Source: Proteocatella sp041738345 (GTDB taxonomy: Bacteria > Bacillota > Clostridia > Peptostreptococcales > Filifactoraceae). Taken from it: a stretch of DNA of 64,000 bases. The notes under the pieces are model-generated. The model ran no database searches. It worked only from the letters and a program-made list of their open reading frames with translations, and was not told where the DNA came from. Shown here piece after piece: positions 57,227 through 64,000 of this stretch. The position numbers and the translations under genes were made by a program. The stretch is from assembly GCA_041738345.1 (NCBI GenBank), contig JBGSPX010000016.1, positions 1 through 64,000 on the forward strand, written 5' to 3'. Position 1 is the first letter of the stretch; each line of letters starts with the position of its first letter.

Positions 57227-60192
57227 CACCCCCCTATAGCAATATCAATAACTTTTAAAAGCCTGTCTCTGTCTAGCTTATATTCGTAATAGTCAAATCC
57301 CTTTTCTAAACCTATGCTCCTATTATAATCTCCTGTCATTGATGTTACTGCAATAACTGGTATATGAGATAATGATGCACTTTCTTTCATACGTTTTACA
57401 AATTCATATCCGTCCATTACAGGCATTTGAACATCCGATATTACTACATCGACCATACTGTGACTTAATAAATCCAGGGCTTCTCTTCCATTATCTGCAA
57501 GATATACCTGATATCCAGCTCCTAAAAGATAGTTCTGTGTCATTTGCTGGAAAAAAGGTGTGTCTTCTACTACTAAAACAGATTTTCCTTTTCTATAATC
57601 ATATTGAACATTTTCATTTCTATCTGGATCTGCAATCTCAAAAAGTTCATATATATTTATAACCAGCATTATTTTATTATCATAAATAGATGAACCAATA
57701 AGCCCTTTCATTTTTATCTCTTGGTCATCTAGTTTTAGAGATACCTTTATATTATCTTGAATTGATTTTGCAAGTATTCCCATTGGATGTCTTACCAATT
57801 TAGGAATTATTATATACGCAAACTCTTGCGATAAATCGCAACTACTAACGTCAAGATAATCTTCTGGTCTTACTATCCTTAACGAATCACCTCTATGATT
57901 CACATACATTTTATTTCCTATTGTTTCAATTTCAGCTAGTCTTATTTTTTCAATTCTTGATACCATTGCTATATCAAGTGCATACAATTCATTTCCAGAA
58001 CACTTAAATAACAATAAATTCTGTGTTTCATTTAGATTGGACTGATTTTCAAGATTTTCTGCAAAAGCTTCACTTCCATCTAGGAATTTAAGTTCAGAAA
58101 TCCTAACTATACCTTCTGCATCGATTATCATAGCAGTCTTACCATCTCCTAATATTGTAACTCCCGAATATGCTAAACAGTCTTTGAGATACATAGGCAC
58201 TGGTTTTACAAGAGTTTCTTCACTTCCAAGTACATCCTCAACCGCTAAGCCAAATCTTCTTTTACCTTGCCTTATAATAAGCACTCTTATTCCTTTATCA
58301 CCTTCTACTTCGTCACCTATTTTTAATACTTTTGAAAGATGTACTACTGGTATAAGCTGTCCTCTGAGTCTAAATACCTCTGCATTTTGAACAAATTCTA
58401 TTTTTTTAAGCTCATCATCCCTTATCCTTACAATTTCTTGAACATCAACTTGAGGTATTATAAATCTGTGTCGACAAGTAGAAACAACTAACGATTGTAC
58501 GATTGCAAGTGTAAGCGGAAGTATTAATCTAACTGTAGTCCCTTCACCTATTGTCGTAAATATTTCTACAGAGCCTCCAAGTTTTTCTATGTTAGTCTTA
58601 ACTACATCCATTCCAACCCCTCTACCCGATACATCTGTAAGCTTTTGGGCAGTTGAAAATCCTGGTCTAAATATAAGTTTTATAATTTCCGACTCACTCA
58701 TTGAATCAAGCTCGCTCTGTGCTAAGACCCCTTTTTCTAGTGCTGATTTTTTTATTTTTTCAGCATCCATCCCTTTTCCATCATCAATTATGTCTATATT
58801 TACCGCTCCACATTCGTGATATGCTCTTAATTTTATAATCCCAATTCTTGATTTTCCATCCGCTTCTCTTTCATCAGGAAGCTCTAACCCATGATCTGCT
58901 GAATTTCTTATAAGATGCGTAAGTGGATCTCCTAACCCTTCAATTATAGATTTATCAAGTTCAACATCGGCACCTTCTATTATCAGTTCTATTTCTTTTG
59001 AAAGATTCTTTGATATATCTCTTATAACTCTAGGAAATTTATTAAATACATTTCCTACAGGTTGCATTCTAGTCTGCATAATTTTTTCCTGCATACTACT
59101 TGTAAGGTAATCTACATTTTGCAATATAGAGGAAAGTCCAATTATACTTTTTTTATGATCTTCTAATGTACTTAGTAATTGATTTCTTGCAAGTACCATC
59201 TCACTAGCCATATTTAAAAGATCATTTAGCACCGAAAGATGCACTCTTATAGTTTCATCGCTTGTACTTGAAGTAATACTTTTTTCTTCTGAAGGAACCT
59301 CTTTCTTTGGAACCTCTTTCTTTGGAATGTCTTTCTTTGGAACGTCCTTTTTAATTTCCTCTTTTTTAGAGTTGTCTTTTTTTGTTTGAGCATTATCTAT
59401 AACATCAGTTTTCTCAGCGCTCTCTTCGGTTAATTCATATATACTCTCTTCTGATATATCTATAGTATGTGCAAGTAGTTTTTTATCTAACACTGTAGTT
59501 ATTATTAAATCTAAAGTAACATCAAAATCCTCATCCTCTAGTGCTTTTAAAACATCTTCTAAGGAAGTTATTTTACTATAATCCATGCTCATATCTACAA
59601 GCATTCCTATAGATTGGATTGTATTGAATAGCTTTACTGGTCCATCTTCATATTCAAGTAAATCTCCATTCATTTTTAAAATAAGTTCATATACATGATG
59701 TCCATATCTAAGACTATCTTTTATAAGTACTGCATTCAAACCTTCTAATTTGAATTTACTTTTTTCTTTAATAGCAATAAACTTAGGACTCTCATTTTCT
59801 TTTTCTTTTGAACCATCACTTCTTTCTAAAATTTTTGATAATGCTTTTTTGACTTCACTTATATCTACATTTTCACTTTCCGAAACATTGTGTACCATTT
59901 CTTTTAATACATCATTAGCTACTAGAAGCAAATCTAAATCTTTTTCATCTAATAATACTGCTCCACTTCTAAATGCTCCTATTACGGTTTCCATAATATG
60001 TGAAAGCTCTACAATATTTATAAGTCCAAAGAAACCTGCTGTTCCTTTTATGCTGTGAACTGCTCTAAATATATCATTTATGGTTTCTTCTGTGAAAAAG
60101 TCTGCCTTCTTTATTAAACATGCTTCTAAATGCTCTAGATGAGATTTGGCTTCGTCTACAAATTCTTGTATAAAATCTTGATTTCGAATCAA
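57226..60192 (-). CDS. cheA: Hybrid chemotaxis histidine kinase CheA with C-terminal receiver
   Basis: 988 residues. P1 Hpt (1-110, AVHSIKGTAGFFG, His about 46), a P2-like part (150-250), then a Lys/Pro linker with KKEVP/KKDIP repeats (about 280-310). These precede the P3 dimer helices, P4 HATPase (LIRNSADHGLELP, DDGKGMD, GRGVGMDVV) and P5 CheW-like (to about 670). A second CheW-like domain (about 700-830) and a receiver from about 870 (DVVISDVQMPVMDG) complete it. The extra CheW and REC make it a hybrid CheA. ATG 60207 lacks a ribosome site, whereas TTG 60192 has GGGGGGG 6 nt upstream, hence this start. Confidence 0.9.
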   Translation of the reverse strand: MIRNQDFIQEFVDEAKSHLEHLEACLIKKADFFTEETINDIFRAVHSIKGTAGFFGLINIVELSHIMETVIGAFRSGAVLLDEKDLDLLLVANDVLKEMVHNVSESENVDISEVKKALSKILERSDGSKEKENESPKFIAIKEKSKFKLEGLNAVLIKDSLRYGHHVYELILKMNGDLLEYEDGPVKLFNTIQSIGMLVDMSMDYSKITSLEDVLKALEDEDFDVTLDLIITTVLDKKLLAHTIDISEESIYELTEESAEKTDVIDNAQTKKDNSKKEEIKKDVPKKDIPKKEVPKKEVPSEEKSITSSTSDETIRVHLSVLNDLLNMASEMVLARNQLLSTLEDHKKSIIGLSSILQNVDYLTSSMQEKIMQTRMQPVGNVFNKFPRVIRDISKNLSKEIELIIEGADVELDKSIIEGLGDPLTHLIRNSADHGLELPDEREADGKSRIGIIKLRAYHECGAVNIDIIDDGKGMDAEKIKKSALEKGVLAQSELDSMSESEIIKLIFRPGFSTAQKLTDVSGRGVGMDVVKTNIEKLGGSVEIFTTIGEGTTVRLILPLTLAIVQSLVVSTCRHRFIIPQVDVQEIVRIRDDELKKIEFVQNAEVFRLRGQLIPVVHLSKVLKIGDEVEGDKGIRVLIIRQGKRRFGLAVEDVLGSEETLVKPVPMYLKDCLAYSGVTILGDGKTAMIIDAEGIVRISELKFLDGSEAFAENLENQSNLNETQNLLLFKCSGNELYALDIAMVSRIEKIRLAEIETIGNKMYVNHRGDSLRIVRPEDYLDVSSCDLSQEFAYIIIPKLVRHPMGILAKSIQDNIKVSLKLDDQEIKMKGLIGSSIYDNKIMLVINIYELFEIADPDRNENVQYDYRKGKSVLVVEDTPFFQQMTQNYLLGAGYQVYLADNGREALDLLSHSMVDVVISDVQMPVMDGYEFVKRMKESASLSHIPVIAVTSMTGDYNRSIGLEKGFDYYEYKLDRDRLLKVIDIAIGG
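59294..59350 (-). repeat. Tandem 15-nt repeats in the cheA linker
   Basis: Nearly four units of a 15-bp repeat (plus strand GGAACCTCTTTCTTT) encode KKEVP, KKEVP, KKDIP and KKDVP. In-frame repeats suggest the linker length can vary by slippage. Confidence 0.8.
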
Positions 60193-60215
60193 ATTAAGCC
60201 CCCCCATATATAAAG

Positions 60216-60953
60216 TTAACTTATTTCAAAAACTGTATCTAATTTCATCACTTTAAGTAAATTACGTATGCTGTCTGATACCCCAGTCACTCTTAATTTC
60301 AAACCTTTTGCTGCAAGCGTTTTATATAATCCTATTAAAAAAGTTATACCCATAGAATCTATACTTCGTGTATTATTTAAATCTATACAAATTACTTTTA
60401 TTTCATCTGATACATCACTTGTAACCTCATTGCACCTCTCGACAATATCCTTTATATTAGGGGCTATGAGATTTTCATTCAAAATTATTGTCAACACTTC
60501 ACTATCATACTTCAGCTCCATAAGCTTCTCCTCCTCAAATTCGTATATTTCTTTATCTCCAAACGTATATTCTACAGATGTTTTTCCCTCACTTATTTCT
60601 ATTGAAAAACCTAAATCACGTATTGTCTGCAAACCTCTATTTCTATTTTGAGTTATATCTTCAAATTTATCAAAATCAAAATCTTTCGATATTTCAAATT
60701 CTCTTCCTTCATCCCTCGCTTCTACTTTTATCCCCTGTTTGTCTATGATTATACTGTAATCTACAAACAATTGAGGATTTAATTCATTCCCATGTTCTAT
60801 CGCGTTGTTAAAAATCTCCCTTAAAACAAATTCTACTACAAACAGAAATTCATCAGAAACATTTCTATAGTTTCGCTTTATTAAATAACACAGCTTCATA
60901 ACTTCATAATCTACTGATTCAAATGTCGATTCTATTTTATTTATATATTTCAA
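60216..60953 (-). CDS. RsbW-like serine kinase domain fused to a STAS domain
   Basis: 245 residues. Residues 1-130 are a GHKL kinase of the anti-sigma type: N box REIFNNAIEHGNELN (about 46-60), ARDEGREFE (about 78-86) and NRGLQTIRDLGF (about 102-113). Residues 145-245 are a STAS (anti-anti-sigma) domain whose phosphorylatable serine is in TRSIDSMGITFLIGLY. Kinase and substrate type are therefore in one chain. In known partner switches RsbW phosphorylates RsbV and a PP2C enzyme reverses it. Starts with TTG 60953 after GGGGGAA, overlapping the previous stop. Confidence 0.82.
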   Translation of the reverse strand: MKYINKIESTFESVDYEVMKLCYLIKRNYRNVSDEFLFVVEFVLREIFNNAIEHGNELNPQLFVDYSIIIDKQGIKVEARDEGREFEISKDFDFDKFEDITQNRNRGLQTIRDLGFSIEISEGKTSVEYTFGDKEIYEFEEEKLMELKYDSEVLTIILNENLIAPNIKDIVERCNEVTSDVSDEIKVICIDLNNTRSIDSMGITFLIGLYKTLAAKGLKLRVTGVSDSIRNLLKVMKLDTVFEIS

Positions 60954-62257
60954 TCTATTCCCCCCTCTCTATTTTGAAGAGATGATTTTACTTGATTAAA
61001 CAATTCTTGATTTTCTAATAAGGATTTTATCTGTTTTGGAAGTTCTGGCATGAAACCTCTATTTCTAGAAACCATAACGATAAGTTCTCTTGATGCATCT
61101 ATGTCTGACTTTCTAGCTTTTTCAATTAAATTTAATAAGTCTATATTATCTTTTCTCTTTATATCATCTCTAGCTTTAATTATAGACTCAAACCCTAAGG
61201 ATTGTTTTAATTCTTTATTTAATACATTGAGCTTTAATTCTATTTTATTATCAAATTTATTATTTCTAAAAGAGTATAATACAATTCCTGAATTTATATT
61301 TTGTTTGGATGAATCGTCTATTAATCCATAATTTTGAGCTATATCAAAAACTTCACTTGAATTCAAATCTATTGCTTCTTTTAAATTTATAGATATACTA
61401 ACATCCATATTTTTACTTTTTGACTCAAATAAATCTTTAAGAAATCTAATTACAACCTCTGTATTTTCATTTGAATTTTCTATTGCTTCTGATAGCGACG
61501 GTTTTATTTTAGGTTCAGATAAAGAAAATTCATTTACCTCTTGAAGCTCAAAATTATCTAAAAATACCGAACTATTAAATACCGATTGAATCTCACTATA
61601 TCCAGCTGCAGTTTCTATAAATATCTCAAAACCGTTATTTCTTATTTGTTCTGATGCATCAGGATTATCTGCTAACTGCTCTGGTACATGTTTTAATTGT
61701 TTTGATATATCTCCTAATGCGTGTACCATAGCAAATGCCCTTAAATTCTCCATTTCACAATCTGGCAAAAATTTAACTTTAGCATAATAATAAGTATTTG
61801 CAGATACATTTTTATTTTCCTTAATTTTTTGTTTTCCATTTTTCAACTCATCTAAAAACTCTATAATATGTTCAATTAAATCCTCTGGAATTTCACTTAT
61901 TTCAGCTTTTTCTTTAACCTTATCAAGTTCAAATGATAAAAAGTCTACCCCTTCAAAAATCACATCTATAAGCCGTTTTACATCATATTCTTCATCTGGA
62001 TTTTCTCGTATAAAGTAAAATAAATCTTCTACCTTATGGGCTACATTTGCTATATTGTCATACATCATCATAGATGAAGCCCCTTTTATCGAATGCATAC
62101 ATCTAAAAATTTCATCTATCTTCTGTGGTTCAAAATATTTTAATTTCTCTGTTTGAAGAAGTGCTTCTTCTATATTTTCTATCTGCTGTCTGGTCTCTAT
62201 AATGTATGCCTCAACCATAGATTCATTCATAGTATCATTCTCATAGTTTGAAATCAT
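60950..62257 (-). CDS. CheA-like Hpt protein without kinase domain
   Basis: 435 residues. P1-like Hpt domain (about 8-115; His 55 in MHSIKGASSMM), then about 310 residues with no kinase catalytic motif. The part around 160-245 (YYYAKVKFLPDCEMENLRAF, ETAAGYSEIQ) recalls CheA P2 domains. The rest is helical, charged and unrecognised. It may accept phosphate from CheA or from the hybrid kinase upstream and hand it on. ATG 62257 after GGTGGGG. The next upstream gene is 100 nt away. Confidence 0.72.
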   Translation of the reverse strand: MISNYENDTMNESMVEAYIIETRQQIENIEEALLQTEKLKYFEPQKIDEIFRCMHSIKGASSMMMYDNIANVAHKVEDLFYFIRENPDEEYDVKRLIDVIFEGVDFLSFELDKVKEKAEISEIPEDLIEHIIEFLDELKNGKQKIKENKNVSANTYYYAKVKFLPDCEMENLRAFAMVHALGDISKQLKHVPEQLADNPDASEQIRNNGFEIFIETAAGYSEIQSVFNSSVFLDNFELQEVNEFSLSEPKIKPSLSEAIENSNENTEVVIRFLKDLFESKSKNMDVSISINLKEAIDLNSSEVFDIAQNYGLIDDSSKQNINSGIVLYSFRNNKFDNKIELKLNVLNKELKQSLGFESIIKARDDIKRKDNIDLLNLIEKARKSDIDASRELIVMVSRNRGFMPELPKQIKSLLENQELFNQVKSSLQNREGGID

Positions 62258-62356
62258 AAATACCCCACCGCTTTCTCTTTTAAATAAATATTTCTAATTT
62301 TGACCCACTATCTAATAGCTACCCAAAGTAAATGTTTTTTATAGCTTTTAATAGCT

Positions 62357-64000
62357 TTACTCTATATATTTTTTTATAACTTCACTCAGTTTTTCAATTT
62401 TTATAGGCTTTGTAAGAAAATCGTCCATCCCCGATTCAAACGCTTTTTCTCGCTCCTCCTTCATAGCTCCTGCTGTAAGTGCTACTATTGGAACATGTTT
62501 TGATAATGATTTTTCATATTTTCTAATTCTTCTTGTAGCCTCCTGTCCATCTAACTCTGGCATCTGAACATCCATTAAAATTAAGTCTATTTTGTTATTT
62601 TGTGCTAACTCTACCGCTTTAAGTCCATTTTCTGCCTCTAAAATATTTACATTAGGTACTATCGCATTTATAAGTGATTTTATTAATTTCATATTTATTG
62701 CCACATCCTCCGCAATCAATATAGAAATTATATTTTTATTAAATAATTCACTGTTTTTAAAGTCTTGAGAGCTTAAAATAATATCTTTTTCAAATTTTTG
62801 TGATATAGTTTCATTCCTAAAAATTTTCAGTTCATTTTTTTCCGTATTATGAATAAATGAATAAAGTTCATCTATTTTTATAGGCTTTGCCATAGTGTAA
62901 CTTATTACCGATGGTTTATCATTTTGGAAACTTATTTCATCAGAAGGTCCATGAAGTAGTAGCACTGGAATATTTAGTTTTTCAAATATTCCAGCCGATT
63001 TATTATAATCTGATATAACAATATCAAACTTATTATTTTCTACTAATTTTATCGCTTCCATCAAACTGTTACACGCAATACTCTCTACGCCCCAGTACTT
63101 CAAATTATTTTGAAGTACCGCTTTACTTTTTCTGTTATCCTCTATAATAAGTATTTTTTTTATTTTTCCATTTTTAGGTAATTTAAGCTTTGGTTCTCGT
63201 TTATACGCGGTTTCTATAGAAAAGCTAAATGTACTTCCAGCTCCAAATTCGCTTTCAAGCGCTATATCTCCTCCCATTCGCTCTGCTAATAATCTCGAAA
63301 TCGTAAGTCCAAGACCCGTCCCTCCATATTTTCTTGTAGTAGAAGTATCCGCTTGAGAAAAAGCATTGAATATCTTACCTTGCTGTTCTGGTGTTATTCC
63401 TATCCCTGTATCTATTACCAAAAAATTATACCGTCCAAACCCTTCACCTAAATCAACAAACTCTACTTTAAGTTCCACTTCTCCATTTTCTGTAAATTTG
63501 ATTGCATTGTTTAGTAGATTTATAAGAATTTGTTTCACTCTTATCGGGTCTAGTTTTGCTATTCTAGGATATTCTGGAGATATATTTATAATAAGCTCTA
63601 TATCCTTTTTGGAAGCATTGTATCTGACTATATCCATACTATGTTCTGCAAGCTTCACTATATCTGTTTCTATAAAATTAAATTCTAGCTTTCCAGCTTC
63701 TATTTTTGAAAAATCTAAAATATCATTGACTATTCCAAGTAATGCCTTGCCAGATATATCAATATTTTCTAAATATTGTTTTTGTACTCTATCTAAATAA
63801 GTTTTTTGTAAGAGTTCTGCAAATCCTATTACTGCATTAAGCGGAGTTCTTATTTCATGACTCATATTTGCAAGAAATTCTGACTTTGCTTTATTAGCAC
63901 TTTCAGCTATTTTCTTTGCTCTTAAAAGTTCATCTTCTTCTCGCTTACTTTGTGTTATGTCTAATCCCATACATATTATTCCATCAATATTTCCTTTTAT
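62357..64000 (-). CDS. Hybrid histidine kinase (partial; continues beyond the right edge)
   Basis: The visible C-terminal 547 residues start inside a PAS/PAC end (DGIICMGLDITQSKREEDE). HisKA follows with SEFLANMSHEIRTPLNAVIG (His about 48 of the visible part), then HATPase_c (NAIKFTENGE, DTGIGI, GTGLGLTISRLLAERMGG). Two receivers come next. The first (ILIIEDNRKSKAVL) is weakly conserved, with DIVISDYNKS; the second is canonical (DLILMDVQMPELDG, then LTKPIKIEKL). The frame is open at the window end and no stop or start is seen upstream, so the true start lies past 64000. Probably the first or an early gene of the operon. Confidence 0.9.
   Translation of the reverse strand: MKGNIDGIICMGLDITQSKREEDELLRAKKIAESANKAKSEFLANMSHEIRTPLNAVIGFAELLQKTYLDRVQKQYLENIDISGKALLGIVNDILDFSKIEAGKLEFNFIETDIVKLAEHSMDIVRYNASKKDIELIINISPEYPRIAKLDPIRVKQILINLLNNAIKFTENGEVELKVEFVDLGEGFGRYNFLVIDTGIGITPEQQGKIFNAFSQADTSTTRKYGGTGLGLTISRLLAERMGGDIALESEFGAGSTFSFSIETAYKREPKLKLPKNGKIKKILIIEDNRKSKAVLQNNLKYWGVESIACNSLMEAIKLVENNKFDIVISDYNKSAGIFEKLNIPVLLLHGPSDEISFQNDKPSVISYTMAKPIKIDELYSFIHNTEKNELKIFRNETISQKFEKDIILSSQDFKNSELFNKNIISILIAEDVAINMKLIKSLINAIVPNVNILEAENGLKAVELAQNNKIDLILMDVQMPELDGQEATRRIRKYEKSLSKHVPIVALTAGAMKEEREKAFESGMDDFLTKPIKIEKLSEVIKKYIE

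Noticed and set aside
60192..60207. Run of seven G at the cheA start as a frameshift or sequencing error
   Set aside because: The frame downstream is intact with either start, and the run works well as a ribosome binding site for TTG 60192.

Overview
The window is one stretch of a low-GC, clostridial-type Firmicute chromosome. Branched-chain 2-oxoacid:ferredoxin oxidoreductase, phosphate butyryltransferase and butyrate kinase, FeoAB, HrcA/CIRCE, CdaA/CdaR and a large Che operon point to an anaerobic, amino-acid-fermenting, Gram-positive, probably motile or surface-sensing bacterium. The gene order cdaA-cdaR-ptb-buk-(ATPase)-vor-glmM resembles what I recall from Clostridioides difficile, so a member of or near Peptostreptococcaceae is my best guess (inference, not searched).

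Layout. 1-330: a cyclic-di-GMP-I riboswitch reading leftwards out of the window. 0.3-8 kb: cobB, an AEC-family permease, an EFR1-type ferredoxin-flavodoxin protein, a double-domain PPK2, an RluA-type pseudouridine synthase, an rRNA-type methyltransferase and an FAD/NAD oxidoreductase. 8-12.9 kb: hrcA-grpE-dnaK-dnaJ behind a perfect CIRCE operator. 12.9-13.5 kb: four tRNA genes (Val, Tyr, Gly, Gly). 13.5-17.9 kb: feoA-feoA-feoB-DUF3783-rluD-pyrR behind a promoter whose -10 box lies in a palindromic operator. 18-21.3 kb: a CobD-like aminotransferase, a DUF1232 protein, a Nudix hydrolase and ychF. 21.5-21.9 kb: a cas-less CRISPR mini-array. 22.2-28.4 kb: an SMI1/KNR4 protein and a five-function cluster corresponding to the uncharacterised Salmonella STM4011-STM4015 set, with the STM4011 homologue fused to a HAD phosphatase. 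28.5-30 kb: a thioesterase, a second DUF1232 protein and 5-formyl-THF cyclo-ligase. 30-39 kb: the cdaA...glmM operon with the branched-chain acid fermentation genes inside it. 39-50 kb: tRNA-Arg, a response regulator, a class A PBP, an RNA methyltransferase, a KtrA/KtrB-type potassium uptake pair, ComEA, peroxiredoxin, a lytic transglycosylase and two tandem LOR/SDH-type paralogues. 50-64 kb: a twelve-gene chemosensory operon that runs past the right edge.

The two most interesting regions are the STM4011-4015-like cluster, a conserved assembly of two radical SAM enzymes, an alkaline-phosphatase-superfamily hydrolase, an ATP-grasp ligase and a leucine-rich protein of unknown product, and the chemosensory operon. 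In the latter a full CheA/CheW/MCP/CheB/CheR/CheY/CheX set is interleaved with a partner-switching module: an RsbW-like kinase domain fused to its own STAS-type substrate domain, plus a response-regulator-linked SpoIIE/PP2C phosphatase, together with two extra Hpt proteins and a hybrid histidine kinase. This suggests that chemoreceptor input is converted into serine phosphorylation or dephosphorylation of a STAS switch rather than, or as well as, flagellar control.

Several starts were moved downstream from the longest reading frame because the first GTG or TTG lies inside the Shine-Dalgarno sequence of a following ATG. This is stated in each entry.
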